Under the pieces are notes generated by a model. It did not search any database. It saw only the letters and a list, made by a program, of their open reading frames with translations, and was not told the origin of the DNA. Source: Bacteroidota bacterium (lineage in GTDB: Bacteria > Bacteroidota > Bacteroidia > Sphingobacteriales > Sphingobacteriaceae). From it: DNA of 64,000 bases. Of this stretch, positions 6,831 to 16,203 are shown one piece after another (positions within the stretch are counted from its first letter, which is position 1; every line of letters begins with the position of its first letter). The stretch is taken from assembly GCA_023450085.1 (NCBI GenBank), contig JAEXHI010000022.1, positions 1-64,000 of the forward strand, given 5' to 3'. The position numbers and the translations under genes are program-made.

Positions 6831-8510
6831 TTATCCCAGTTTTTTATATCTAATTCTTTTTGGGGTCACATCGCCTAAGCGTTTCTTGCGGTTCTCCTCA
6901 TAATCAGAGTAGTTTCCTTCAAAGAAATATACTTGTGAATCGCCTTCGAAAGCTAATATGTGCGTACAGATACGGTCTAAGAACCATCTGTCGTGGGAAA
7001 TAACCACCGCACAACCGCCAAAGTTTTCTAACGCCTCTTCCAAAGCACGTAGCGTGTTTACGTCGATGTCGTTGGTAGGCTCATCCAGTAATAGTACATT
7101 GGCACCTTCTTTTAGGGTAATGGCCAAGTGCACACGGTTACGCTCACCACCTGAGAGCACGCCAACTTTCTTTTGCTGATCGGCTCCGTTGAAGTTAAAT
7201 TTAGACACGTAAGCTCTTGAGTTCACTTGTTTGTTGCCCAATAGCATGTTGTCTAACCCATCGGTAATGTTTTCGTAAACAGTTTTTTCAGGATCAAGAT
7301 CATTGTGCATTTGATCTACATAGCCCAATTTTACAGTTTCGCCTACTTTAAAGTCACCTTGATCTGGTTGTTCCTGTCCAGTAATTAAACGGAATAGGGT
7401 AGTTTTACCAGCACCGTTTGGACCAATGATACCCACAATACCTGCTGGAGGTAGAGAGAAGCTAAGGTCTTCGAACAATAGTTTGCCGTCGTAAGCTTTG
7501 GAAATATTATTTGCTTCAATAACTACGTTACCTAAACGTGGTCCCGCAGGAATGAATAATTCTAATTTTTCTTCGCGTTCTCTACCGTCTTCACTAGCTA
7601 GTTTGTCGTAGTTTGATAAACGTGCTTTTGATTTGGCATGACGTGCTTTAGGGGCCATACGCACCCATTCTAACTCACGCTCTAATGCTTTTTGGCGCTT
7701 GCTTTCGGTTTTTTCTTCTTGTGCCAGACGTTTAGCTTTTTGGTCTAACCACGATGAGTAGTTGCCTTTCCATGGAATACCTTCGCCACGGTCAAGTTCT
7801 AAAATCCAACCCGCAACGTTATCTAGGAAGTACCTATCGTGGGTTACAGCAATTACGGTACCCTCGTAGTTTTGTAAGAACTGCTCTAACCAGTCGATAC
7901 TTTCGGCATCCAAGTGGTTGGTAGGCTCATCTAACAACAATACATCTGGTGACTGTAATAGTAAACGGCACATGGCTACACGACGGCGTTCACCTCCTGA
8001 TAATACACTGATTTTGGTATCTGGATCAGGGCAACGTAGCGCATCCATAGCACGCTCTAGCTTGTTGTCTAGTTCCCAAGCATTGGATGCATCAATCTTA
8101 TCTTGTAGTTCGCCTTGGCGAGCCATTAACTTATCCATCTTGTCGGCATCAGAATAGTTTTCTTCTAATCCAAACGCTTCATTGATTTCTTCGTATTCTT
8201 TTAGGATAGCAGTAATTTCGGCTACGCCTTCTTCTACTACTTCACGTACGGTTTTTTCTGGATCTAACTCTGGCTCTTGGGCTAAGTAACCTACTGAGTA
8301 GCCTGGAGAGAATACTACCTCGCCTTGGATAGATTTATCTAAACCTGCAATAATTTTTAATAGGGATGATTTACCTGAACCGTTTAAACCAACAACGCCG
8401 ATTTTAGCTCCGTAAAAAAAGGATAGATAGATGTTTTTTAAAACCTGTTTTTGTGGCGGATAAATCTTGCTTACCCCAGCCATTGAAAAGATTATTTTTT
8501 CGTCTGACAT
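6831..8510 (-). CDS. ettA: Energy-dependent translational throttle protein EttA (ABC-F)
   Basis: 559 residues, the usual EttA length. Two ABC domains without membrane segments: first Walker A GLNGSGKS at 41-48, LAQEPELDPEKTVREVVEEG typical of EttA near 75-95, and signature LSGGERRR near 170; a linker rich in basic helices (the P-site tRNA-interacting region) near 240-300; second Walker A GPNGAGKT near 360 and signature LSGGERNR near 445, each followed by LLLDEPTN. EttA binds the ribosomal E site and gates entry into elongation according to ATP/ADP level. It is a single gene with its own terminator. Confidence 0.95.
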   Translation of the reverse strand: MSDEKIIFSMAGVSKIYPPQKQVLKNIYLSFFYGAKIGVVGLNGSGKSSLLKIIAGLDKSIQGEVVFSPGYSVGYLAQEPELDPEKTVREVVEEGVAEITAILKEYEEINEAFGLEENYSDADKMDKLMARQGELQDKIDASNAWELDNKLERAMDALRCPDPDTKISVLSGGERRRVAMCRLLLQSPDVLLLDEPTNHLDAESIDWLEQFLQNYEGTVIAVTHDRYFLDNVAGWILELDRGEGIPWKGNYSSWLDQKAKRLAQEEKTESKRQKALERELEWVRMAPKARHAKSKARLSNYDKLASEDGREREEKLELFIPAGPRLGNVVIEANNISKAYDGKLLFEDLSFSLPPAGIVGIIGPNGAGKTTLFRLITGQEQPDQGDFKVGETVKLGYVDQMHNDLDPEKTVYENITDGLDNMLLGNKQVNSRAYVSKFNFNGADQQKKVGVLSGGERNRVHLAITLKEGANVLLLDEPTNDIDVNTLRALEEALENFGGCAVVISHDRWFLDRICTHILAFEGDSQVYFFEGNYSDYEENRKKRLGDVTPKRIRYKKLG

Positions 8511-8582
8511 GTTAAAAATTTTGTTTGTGCAAAGATGCCATTTATTTTGGGAGATAAAAACGGTTTTTGGGATGTTGTTTTT

Positions 8583-8747
8583 GCCACCTTAGAAACCTAA
8601 GAACATTTAAGTCTTAAAACATTAAGGCATGAAGGGACATTAAGTTGTATGTGTCTTAATTTCTTAATAGTCTATTTTTTACCACCTTAGACATCTAAGA
8701 ACATTTAAGTCCTGAAACATTAAGGCATGAAGGAGCATTAAGTTGTA
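8583..8747. repeat. Two left-half copies of the ACCACCTTAG element
   Basis: Copies at about 8583-8650 and 8682-8747 share CCTTAGACATCTAAGAAC, then ATTTAAGTC, AAACATTAAGGCATGAAGG and AGCATTAAGTTGTA. They correspond to the left half of the complete elements at 8770 and 13789. No gene lies in 8511-9075. Confidence 0.85.
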
Positions 8748-8769
8748 GTGTCTTAGATATTTATTTTTC

Positions 8770-8922
8770 AACACCTTAGACATCTAAGAACATTTAAGTC
8801 TTGAGACATTAAGGCATGAAGGGACATTAAGCTACATACGCCTTAGTTTCTTAATAGTTTATGTCATCTCCTTAAAGAGTTAAACATCATATTCTAAAAT
8901 GAACTAAGGTGCCTTAGGTGTT
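8770..8922. repeat. Complete MITE-like element, 153 bp
   Basis: Begins AACACCTTAGACATCTAAG and ends CTAAGGTGCCTTAGGTGTT, an imperfect inverted pair of about 19 bp. Each end is also a small palindrome (CTTAGA-CA-TCTAAG). The interior matches 13789-13935 nearly base for base. No transposase is encoded, so movement, if any, would depend on an enzyme elsewhere. Confidence 0.75.
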
Positions 8923-8951
8923 TAATTTTTTTTTAACACTTTAGTTTTTTT

Positions 8952-9020
8952 ACCACCTTAGACATCTAAGAACATTTTAGTTTGGCAGTACTTGGATGAA
9001 CTAAGGTGTCTTAGGTGGTT
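8952..9020. repeat. Short MITE-like element, 69 bp
   Basis: Carries both ends (ACCACCTTAGACATCTAAG and CTAAGGTGTCTTAGGTGGT) with an internally deleted middle compared with the 147-153 bp copies. Confidence 0.75.
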
Positions 9021-9075
9021 CATATTTAGATTTTAAACCCTTAACCAGCCAAAGAGTACTGTGATTATCGAGAAA

Positions 9076-9300
9076 TTATACTGTTTTTAACGTTTTCTGT
9101 TTGTTAAGTAGCATTAATAAAGCTTTTTCTGCACGTGTTTTCCTAGTTGCTTCCTGTTTGGCTGAGCCTACCCAATCGCAATAGCTTTGTTTATATGATT
9201 TGGTTAGTGTTTCGAAGAAGTCATTAGCCTCTTTATTTGCTTGTAGTAAGGTTTCTAATTCTGTAGGAATCCCCTCAATATGCTCGCCTTTTTTTAACAT
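9076..9300 (-). CDS. YdeI/OmpD-associated C-terminal domain protein
   Basis: 74 residues. The pattern IPTELETLLQANKEANDFFE, then SYKQSYCDWVGSAKQEATR and RAEKALLMLL is the short helical domain found at the C-terminus of YdeI/OmdA proteins (bacteriocin-protection family). The usual N-terminal DUF1801-like domain is absent, so this is a stand-alone or reduced version. Function is uncertain; repeats lie directly downstream. Confidence 0.75.
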   Translation of the reverse strand: MLKKGEHIEGIPTELETLLQANKEANDFFETLTKSYKQSYCDWVGSAKQEATRKTRAEKALLMLLNKQKTLKTV

Positions 9301-9458
9301 GGTTTGTGTTGTTAGTAAACTGAGCGGTAAATATTGGAAGAATTTGCTGAAGTTTCGGTATCGTAAAATAATATTGATGTTGCAAGTCGATAGATATGTT
9401 TCCTTTCCAACAAATAGGTACAGGCTATTAAAATCGCGACCTGACGTATATCAATCAA

Positions 9459-10934
9459 CTATTGAACCAATGAGCGACCGACAATTCCCAAACTCCGTTC
9501 CATTTCTTCGGTAGTTAAATGCCCAAAGCCAATGCGCATGGCAATAAGGTTTTTGTTCTGGTAAAGAATGTTCTTTGGGATAAATAAATCTTTTGCTTGG
9601 CAGTCTTTAGCAAGTTTTAATAAAGAAATAGGTGTTTTCCATTCGGCCCAAATGGCTAAGCCGCCAGTAGGAATTTCAAATGAAAGTTGTTGCCCGAAAT
9701 GTTTGGCCAGTAGTGCGCAGCAATTATTACGGCGTTCCTGGTACACTTTTAAAGATTTTTTCAAGTGACGATGAATGTCGCCTTCGGCAATCATTTCTCC
9801 TAAAACCTGTTCCATCACTACATCACCCTGTCGGTCTAAAATGCCCATGTACTTTTGCATTTCATTGATGAGGTTTTGAGGAGCTACCACAAAACCCGTA
9901 CTAAAAGATGGCGCCAGTGATTTGCCAAATGAGCCTACATAAATCACCATTCCACTTAAATCGGCACTGGCCAAAGGCATTACTGTACTTTTTTCATATT
10001 GGAAGTCATAATCGTAGTCATCTTCTATGATGATAAAACCATATTCCTGTGCTAGTTGAAGCAGTTGTACCCGTCGTTGGGCGCTTAGGGTAACTGTAGT
10101 AGGGTAGTGGTGGTGTGGAGTGATGTAAACGCTGCGTACTTTGGTTGTTTTCAGTTTTTCGGCCAGTTGGTCTACGTCAATCCCATTTTCGTCAACGCGT
10201 AAAGTTTGAATGTTGGCACCAGCTTTATGAAATATCATGTTGGCGGTAAATAAACCCAGTTCACCTACTAATACCACGTCGTCTGGTGTGATTAAAAGCT
10301 GTGCAATAATATAGAGGCTCATTTCGGTACTACGGGTAATGAGCAGGTTGTTTTTAGAGATATGTAAACCTCGAGAGCTGTTCAAATAATTACTGAGTTG
10401 CTCTTTAAGGTACATGCTATCGTATGAACTGCTTCCAGACATCTTTTTGTGGATGTTTTTCCGTTTCATAGATGCACTATATAGACCAGAAAGGTAACGC
10501 ACTTGTGTTAAGCGGATATCAGGTACACCATCGTTAAACTGGTAGTTGCAAGTGGTTTGCTCAAAGGGATCATCTAAAATGCTCGATTGTTTAAAGGTGT
10601 ATCCTGTTTGCGTGGGATAATTGGCTAAAGAAACCAAAGCATCATAGGGGCGTTCGCTTTTGATTTTGTTATCCATTACATAAGCCCCTTTGTTGGGATG
10701 TATGGCTATCCAACCTTGGTGGTGTAGGTCATCATAGGCGGCTATGACCGTTTTACGGTGCAATTGTAATAGCTCACTTAAGGTACGACTGCCAGGCATT
10801 TTGCTTCCAGGCATCAAGTATCCGCGTTGTATGGCATTAATAAGCTGTTGTGCCAACTGTAAAAAGATAGGCGTTTTGGCATTTCGGTCTAATTGGATAA
10901 AGCTTAGAAAAGGGATTTTAACCGGACTACTCAT
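9459..10934 (-). CDS. MocR/PdxR-type GntR regulator with aminotransferase domain
   Basis: 491 residues. Residues about 15-87 form a GntR winged helix (PIFLQLAQQLINAIQRGYL, then PGSRTLSELLQLHRKTVIAAYDDL, then GWIAIHPNKGAYV). Residues about 130-490 are a fold-type I aminotransferase domain with ITPHHHYPTTVTLS, IIEDDYDYDFQY and the PLP lysine in GSFGKSLAPSF. MocR proteins bind PLP or an amino compound and switch nearby genes. It is divergent from the TonB receptor at 11074, with 139 nt between starts, so that receptor and itself are the likely targets. It could instead regulate a distant vitamin B6 gene. Confidence 0.9.
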   Translation of the reverse strand: MSSPVKIPFLSFIQLDRNAKTPIFLQLAQQLINAIQRGYLMPGSKMPGSRTLSELLQLHRKTVIAAYDDLHHQGWIAIHPNKGAYVMDNKIKSERPYDALVSLANYPTQTGYTFKQSSILDDPFEQTTCNYQFNDGVPDIRLTQVRYLSGLYSASMKRKNIHKKMSGSSSYDSMYLKEQLSNYLNSSRGLHISKNNLLITRSTEMSLYIIAQLLITPDDVVLVGELGLFTANMIFHKAGANIQTLRVDENGIDVDQLAEKLKTTKVRSVYITPHHHYPTTVTLSAQRRVQLLQLAQEYGFIIIEDDYDYDFQYEKSTVMPLASADLSGMVIYVGSFGKSLAPSFSTGFVVAPQNLINEMQKYMGILDRQGDVVMEQVLGEMIAEGDIHRHLKKSLKVYQERRNNCCALLAKHFGQQLSFEIPTGGLAIWAEWKTPISLLKLAKDCQAKDLFIPKNILYQNKNLIAMRIGFGHLTTEEMERSLGIVGRSLVQ

Positions 10935-10999
10935 ATTCTTAAAACTGGACTACTTTAATGTTCCGGAAAGATACGAGTTTTGCGAAGAATTTTAGATAA

Positions 11000-11009
11000 C
11001 CGACGTCGG
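11000..11009. promoter_or_regulatory. Palindrome in the MocR/TonB divergent promoter region
   Basis: CCGACGTCGG is a perfect 10-bp palindrome midway between the two divergent starts. It is GC-rich compared with its surroundings and is a candidate operator, though MocR sites described so far are often direct repeats. Confidence 0.35.
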
Positions 11010-11073
11010 AAGTCCAAATATTAAGCATTAAACACAAATAACCAATTTAACAATTCAAACGATTAACCAAATC

Positions 11074-12942
11074 ATGAGTAAATACCTTCTATTTGCGTTA
11101 ACACTCTCTTCTTCATTTGCCTTTGCTCAAGAAAACAAGCAGGACACTACCAAATTGAATGAAATTATCATTTCTGAAAATAGGCTACAAACCCCTTTTT
11201 CGAAACAAGCCCGAAACATCCAACTGATTACCAAAGAGCAGATTGCTCAAATGCCCGTGAAATCTATCAATGAGGTATTGAGTTTTATTGCGGGAGCAGA
11301 TGTACGCCAACGCGGTCCATTTGGTACGCAAGCCGATATCAGTATTGATGGCGGGAGCTTTGAGCAGACCCTAATTTTACTAAACGGAGTAAAAATTTCT
11401 GATGTTCAAACAGCTCACCACTCCATGAATATTCCAGTGCCTTTATCGGCCATTGAACGTATAGAAGTTCTTAAAGGCCCAGCCGCAAGAGTCTATGGGA
11501 TTAATGCTTTAACGGGCGCCATTAACATTGTGACCAAGGCAAGTAAACAATCGGCTATTGACGTAAACTTGCAGGCAGGTTCTTCTTTTGAAGATAAAGC
11601 CGTTGGAGATGGGAAAGGAATTTACGGCGGTGCTGCGGCACAAGTTGCGATTAACATGGCAGGCAAAAACAGTCAGCACTTAGTTGGCTTTGGCATTACC
11701 GATTATAATGGTCAACGTTATAATAGCAGTACTTACGACCATAAGTTTTTCTATCAAGGAAATATCGATTTTAATGAAAATAACAAGTTGAACTTGATGG
11801 GCGGCTATATTAACAATGCTTTTGGAGCCAGTGGTTACTATGCTGCGCCTGGTGATAAAGAGGCCTTTGAAATTGTAGAGACCGCTTTGTTTGCAGTAGG
11901 TTCATCACACCAATTGAGTAAAAACTTCAATATCCGTCCGCGAGTGAGTGCTCGTTACAATTGGGACGACTACCGCTATTTCCGTAATGATTTGACAAGA
12001 GCCCGGTCCTTACATCAAACAGGAGTATGGTCGGCGGAGCTGAACAGTACTTTACACTCGGGGATAGGTGATTTTGGTTTTGGTTTAGAAAGTCGTTCCG
12101 AAGATATTAATAGCACTAATATTGGTGATAGGGAAAGATATAACCACGGTGCTTATGTAGAATATAAGACAGAAGCATTAAAAAACCTGCTTTTAAATAT
12201 TGGAACTTATGTGAATTATAACACACAGTATGGTTGGCAGGCCTTCCCTGGTTTAGATGCGGCTTATTTGTTTGCACCTAAATGGAAACTAGCCTTTAAT
12301 GTGGGTTCTAGTCAGCGTATTCCTTCATTCACTGATTTATATTTGAACCAACGTCCAGGAAACATTGGTAATCCTAATTTAACTTCTGAAAATGCTTGGC
12401 AGTATGAATTATCGCTACAGTATAAATCGGATAACTTTAACGTACAAGGAGGATATTTCTATCGTAACATCTCTGATTTTATTGATTGGGTTAGAAATTC
12501 TCCTTCAGTGCCGTATCAGCCCCAAAACTTTGGCAATAATAAAATCCAAGGCTTTAACGTAGGTATCGGACAGTCTATCAGTTTAAATAGTAGAAGTAAT
12601 TTAAGTTATCAATTGAGCTATAATTACCTACATGCTGGAGAAATGAGTTACGCAGGTAATGTGACTTCTAAATATGTTTTAGAGAATTTGAAACATCAAG
12701 CTTTAGGTAGGTTGATTTATAAATATACCAATTGGCAATTAACCGTTGGGGGAAGATGGATTGAAAGAGAGTTGAAAAATCCATACCTGATTGCTGATGT
12801 ACGTTTGTTGTACGGAAAGCAAAACTGGAATGTTTATGCTGATGTAACCAATCTTTTGAATAAGAATTACATTGAAGTAGCTGCGGTACCGCTACCAAAA
12901 AGATGGTTTGCTTTGGGTACTAATTATAAGTTTGCTTTGTAA
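11074..12942 (+). CDS. TonB-dependent outer membrane receptor, BtuB-like
   Basis: 622 residues with signal peptide LLFALTLSSSFAFA. The plug domain (about 25-160) has LNEIIISENRLQTPFSKQARN, ISIDGGSFEQTLILLNGVKI and IERIEVLKGPAARVYGINALTGAINIVTK; the rest is a 22-strand barrel ending in NYKFAL with a terminal aromatic-rich strand. It is shorter than SusC proteins and lacks the N-terminal carboxypeptidase-like domain. Such receptors import iron complexes, cobalamin or similar small ligands. No cobalamin riboswitch is seen upstream, so a B12 substrate is not supported. Its position next to a PLP-type regulator suggests control by a B6-like or amino ligand, which is inference. Confidence 0.9.
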   Translation: MSKYLLFALTLSSSFAFAQENKQDTTKLNEIIISENRLQTPFSKQARNIQLITKEQIAQMPVKSINEVLSFIAGADVRQRGPFGTQADISIDGGSFEQTLILLNGVKISDVQTAHHSMNIPVPLSAIERIEVLKGPAARVYGINALTGAINIVTKASKQSAIDVNLQAGSSFEDKAVGDGKGIYGGAAAQVAINMAGKNSQHLVGFGITDYNGQRYNSSTYDHKFFYQGNIDFNENNKLNLMGGYINNAFGASGYYAAPGDKEAFEIVETALFAVGSSHQLSKNFNIRPRVSARYNWDDYRYFRNDLTRARSLHQTGVWSAELNSTLHSGIGDFGFGLESRSEDINSTNIGDRERYNHGAYVEYKTEALKNLLLNIGTYVNYNTQYGWQAFPGLDAAYLFAPKWKLAFNVGSSQRIPSFTDLYLNQRPGNIGNPNLTSENAWQYELSLQYKSDNFNVQGGYFYRNISDFIDWVRNSPSVPYQPQNFGNNKIQGFNVGIGQSISLNSRSNLSYQLSYNYLHAGEMSYAGNVTSKYVLENLKHQALGRLIYKYTNWQLTVGGRWIERELKNPYLIADVRLLYGKQNWNVYADVTNLLNKNYIEVAAVPLPKRWFALGTNYKFAL

Positions 12943-12983
12943 TTGGTTGATTAGTTCACCAGTTTATTAGTTTATTGAATATA

Positions 12984-13025
12984 AACAACCAGTTCGTTAT
13001 GCTCAAACGACTGGTTGTTTTTTGT
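12984..13025 (+). terminator. Rho-independent terminator after the TonB receptor
   Basis: AACAACCAGT-CGTT and AACG-ACTGGTTGTT pair around a short loop, followed by six T. It lies about 45 nt after the receptor stop. Confidence 0.85.
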
Positions 13026-13068
13026 AATTGCAAACTCAATAGTTTCGTGATACCTGAGTTTATAGTTC

Positions 13069-13093
13069 GTCATTGCCAGCTTGACTGGCAATC
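13069..13093 (+). repeat. Palindromic hairpin repeat, ATTGCCAG/CTGGCAAT variant
   Basis: GTC-ATTGCCAG-loop-CTGGCAAT-C. The same sequence appears inverted at 17166-17190, where it is followed by the same flank (TAATGCA...AGTAGG). Confidence 0.8.
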
Positions 13094-13184
13094 GTAATGC
13101 AATAGTAGGTTTATAATGCTTTAGGGTTCCTGCTTACTCGAGAAAAACGTGCGATGAAAGATTATAAATTATTCTAATCACAAA

Positions 13185-13649
13185 TTAGCTCCTAATCTCC
13201 ACATTCAATTGTCTGCCTTCTTGCTCAGCTTTTTTATCCATTGATGAACCAACGGCAGCCCCAATGGCCATTCCAATAGGTAAACCAATCGCCATCAAAC
13301 CAATATTCCCTACGCTTAAACCAAAAGCCATTCCTATAGGTAAACCAAAGGCCGTAAATCCAAGTAACATCCAAAGTGTTCTGTAATGGTTTTTAGGTAC
13401 TATTTTATGCTCTTTTTCTACTTGTTTTACAATAGCGGTTTGTGCTTGTTTAACCAATTTTTTAAACTTGTTACCAGTAACAGTTGAAGCATTAATGGTT
13501 TCGATAAAAGCATTGATAGACTTAATGAGCTCTTCATTCAATTGCTTTTTTCTTAATTCACTTAACAATACTCCAAACTGTGCATAAAGGCTGCTTAATT
13601 TGATGTCGCTAGCTAAATCTGTTCTGTCTTTTAATTCGATAATAGTCAT
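13185..13649 (-). CDS. Small membrane protein with glycine-zipper tail
   Basis: 154 residues. Residues 1-95 are helical and charged (possible coiled coil, LLSELRKKQLNEELIKSINAF). Residues about 98-140 hold two hydrophobic Gly-rich spans with the duplicated motif IGLPIGMAIG / FGLPIGMAFG, then GSSMDKKAEQ. Such Gly-zipper segments often pack in membranes. I do not recognise a functional family. MITE-like element 13789-13935 lies in its upstream region. Confidence 0.75.
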   Translation of the reverse strand: MTIIELKDRTDLASDIKLSSLYAQFGVLLSELRKKQLNEELIKSINAFIETINASTVTGNKFKKLVKQAQTAIVKQVEKEHKIVPKNHYRTLWMLLGFTAFGLPIGMAFGLSVGNIGLMAIGLPIGMAIGAAVGSSMDKKAEQEGRQLNVEIRS

Positions 13650-13788
13650 GTGGTCGGCTTCGTATATTTACAGCTAAAGTAAAGAAATGCTTTCTATTTG
13701 TTACTTTTTTAACCATTAAGTAATTAAGGGGCATTAAGAATTTATATGATGGTTCTTAATTATCTCCACTTTTAATGTTTGATTTTTT

Positions 13789-13935
13789 AACCACCTTAGA
13801 CATCTAAGAACATTTAAGTCTTGAAACATTAAGGCATTAAGGGACATTAAGCTACATACGCCTTAGTTTCTTAATGGTTTATTTCATCTCCTTAAACATC
13901 ATATTCTAAAATGAACTAAGGTGTCTTAGGTGGTT
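13789..13935. repeat. Complete MITE-like element, 147 bp
   Basis: Ends are AACCACCTTAGACATCTAAG and the inverted CTAAGGTGTCTTAGGTGGTT. The interior matches 8770-8922 apart from small changes and a short deletion. Where that copy has AACACC/GGTGTT at its tips, this one has AACCACC/GGTGGTT: the two tips differ in step. Confidence 0.8.
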
Positions 13936-13983
13936 ATTTAAAAGCACTTTAATAGGTACATAGACCTTAATTATCTTAACTTC

Positions 13984-14400
13984 TTAATGTTTGATTCTAC
14001 TTTTTACTAGCGTGATGTATTTTTGGTCACATTCCTGCAATTGAACATAGTAGTTCATGGAGTTGCCGGTATTTTGTATGGTGATGGTATCTGCCGACAG
14101 GGAGAAAGAGATATGGGGATTTTTTCTAAGTTCACTAGGTTCATCCATGCTTGCACCTTTTAGCTCAACAAAGTATTGCTTTTGATGCCCCTTGTTATCA
14201 GTGCTCGCTATGGCGATCCCTTTTTGGTTACGTTTATTGGTGATCAAATGATAATTAAAACCTTGTTTAGTTGCTTTCAGTTCAATGCTCATCTTGCAGT
14301 TGGTGCCTTTGTAAAGTCCTTCAATAGCTAAAGGAGGTTTTTGTTGATGCTTAACCGATAACATCAATATAAAGGCGCTTAGCAAGAATTTAACTCCCAT
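13984..14400 (-). CDS. Hypothetical secreted protein
   Basis: 138 residues with an N-terminal hydrophobic segment (FLLSAFILMLSV) that is probably a signal peptide. The mature part reads as beta strands (GLYKGTNCKMSIELKA, GFNYHLITNKRNQKG, SFSLSADTITIQNTG), consistent with a small lipocalin-like or beta-sandwich domain, with two cysteines. No family recognised. It follows the TPR gene at 14483 by 82 nt on the same strand. Confidence 0.7.
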   Translation of the reverse strand: MGVKFLLSAFILMLSVKHQQKPPLAIEGLYKGTNCKMSIELKATKQGFNYHLITNKRNQKGIAIASTDNKGHQKQYFVELKGASMDEPSELRKNPHISFSLSADTITIQNTGNSMNYYVQLQECDQKYITLVKSRIKH

Positions 14401-14482
14401 AGTTGTTTAGTTTTTATGATAGTTATTTGTTTTGACCATTAAGGCATTAAGAGCCATTAAGTTTTGGTGCTATAGTTCTTAA

Positions 14483-15322
14483 TTACAATTTCAGGTCTTT
14501 TTTCATTTGTATGATGTTTGGAGCAAACTGTTTATCATTAGCAATCTGGGTTTCGGTAAGCCATTTATTAAAGTTTTCGGTATCATTTTTAATATAATAA
14601 CCGTGTAAAATGTTGTAAGCGTTTTCGTTGTTGTAAGGATTGTTCACATTCTTTTTGGCAAACTCTTTATAAGTACTAAGCGCTTCGTCAACTGCCCCAT
14701 TCTTTACTTGCGAAAAAATAAGCTCTTTAACCGCATATGCATCAACTGGATTATCTTTAAGAGCCTGTTTTAAGATGGTTATTGCTTCTTGATAGCGTTC
14801 TAGACAATTATAAGAAAATGCCATCTCTGTTCTCAATCCTTTATGATTGGGATCCTTTTGATAAGCTTTTTTCAATTGGGCTAAAGCGATTTCACATTCA
14901 TTCCAAGCATTATAACTGTAACCTTTGTTGTAGAAATAACTGGAAGAAACGGTATCTGTTTGATAGCTTTTTAACCATTCGGGTACTTTTGAAACACCGA
15001 GTTCAGCAAGCTTGTTTTCTGGGATTATGGCTACCAAGGTATTGTTAGGTTGTATTCTGTACTTCATTTGAGAATCACTCTCCTTCTTTTTAACAGCATA
15101 GGTATTATCTGTATTTACTTTAAAGGAACCCTGGAAGTCTAAAGTAAGTCCTGCGGTAGGGTCGGTATATACAAAGCCATAAGCATGTGAGCCTGAAGTA
15201 TCTGCAGGTAGGGCTACCCATTTGTTTTCGGCTTGTATAAAGCGTTTTTTAAAATCAAGTTTACTTTGGGCAAATAAGAAGAACGGGGAAAGTAATAGGC
15301 TTAGAGCGAGATAGTTTTTCAT
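14483..15322 (-). CDS. Secreted TPR protein
   Basis: 279 residues with signal peptide (YLALSLLLSPFFLFAQ). Residues 25-125 are of unknown fold; about 125-225 hold TPR-like helices (YNKGYSYNAWNECEIALAQLKKAYQKDP, GLRTEMAFSYNCLERYQEAITILKQAL). TPR arrays serve protein-protein binding in the periplasm. A specific role is not evident. Probably co-transcribed with the small secreted gene downstream. Confidence 0.8.
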   Translation of the reverse strand: MKNYLALSLLLSPFFLFAQSKLDFKKRFIQAENKWVALPADTSGSHAYGFVYTDPTAGLTLDFQGSFKVNTDNTYAVKKKESDSQMKYRIQPNNTLVAIIPENKLAELGVSKVPEWLKSYQTDTVSSSYFYNKGYSYNAWNECEIALAQLKKAYQKDPNHKGLRTEMAFSYNCLERYQEAITILKQALKDNPVDAYAVKELIFSQVKNGAVDEALSTYKEFAKKNVNNPYNNENAYNILHGYYIKNDTENFNKWLTETQIANDKQFAPNIIQMKKDLKL

Positions 15323-15513
15323 TTATTTTTTGATTTTAATAGTTGAATATCCTCATCTTAATTTCAATGACTTTGATAAATAACGTACTAAAATTAAAAA
15401 TATCTTTTTAAAATGGCAGTTTAGTCTATGGATTTGTTAGATGGATGTGATAATAAGACTTACGAAGTTTGTACGAGCCTTCTAAAAACTTCGTAAGTCT
15501 GTAAAAGAGTAGG

Positions 15514-16203
15514 TTAGTCAGTGTGTTCTTTGTTGCCGAAAAACCTGTACACTAACCCAGCAATGATTGCTCCCAAGATAGGGAAAACAATAAACAACCA
15601 TAGTTGAGATAATGCCCAGTCGCCCACAAAAATGGCTTGGCTAATACTTCTTGCAGGATTAACCGAGGTATTGGTTACCGGAATACTAATAAGGTGGATG
15701 AGTGTAAGCGCTAAACCGATAGCTATGCCTGCAAAACCTTTGGGAGCTCTTTCATCTGTTGCGCCCAAAATGACGATAAGGAACATGAAGGTCATCACTA
15801 GTTCTGTGACTATTGCGGAGTTCATGTTGTAACCACCAGGCGAATGCTCTCCATAACCATTTGCCGCAAAATTGCCTATGCTACTTCCATTGCCTGTAGC
15901 TATAATGTATAGCACACCAGCTGCAGCAATGCCTCCTAAAACTTGAGAAATAATGTAAGGTAAAACATCTTTAAAACTAATTCGCCCACCTGCCCATAAA
16001 CCAACGGTTACTGCAGGGTTTAAATGTGCACCTGAAATATGTCCTAAGGCATAGGCAATGGTAAGTACAGTTAAACCAAAGGCCATGGATACGCCCACTA
16101 GTCCAATACCTACATTGGGAAAGGCAGCAGCTAATACAGCACTGCCACAACCTCCAAGCACCAACCAAAAGGTGCCTAAAAATTCAGCTAAATTTTTCTT
16201 CAT
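15514..16203 (-). CDS. aqpZ: Aquaporin Z
   Basis: 229 residues, six membrane helices and two half-helices with NPA motifs: HLNPAVT at 60-66 and SVNPARS near 185. The water-selective filter residues are visible: Phe42 (AFGLTV), His in LIHLISIP near 168, and the Arg after the second NPA. The larger glycerol-channel loop residues are missing, so it is a water channel (AqpZ) in the inner membrane rather than GlpF. Monocistronic, with a long upstream region. Confidence 0.95.
   Translation of the reverse strand: MKKNLAEFLGTFWLVLGGCGSAVLAAAFPNVGIGLVGVSMAFGLTVLTIAYALGHISGAHLNPAVTVGLWAGGRISFKDVLPYIISQVLGGIAAAGVLYIIATGNGSSIGNFAANGYGEHSPGGYNMNSAIVTELVMTFMFLIVILGATDERAPKGFAGIAIGLALTLIHLISIPVTNTSVNPARSISQAIFVGDWALSQLWLFIVFPILGAIIAGLVYRFFGNKEHTD

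Noticed and set aside
10935..11073. Cobalamin riboswitch before the BtuB-like receptor
   Set aside because: The spacer is only 139 nt and lacks any B12-box; therefore B12 was not given as the substrate.
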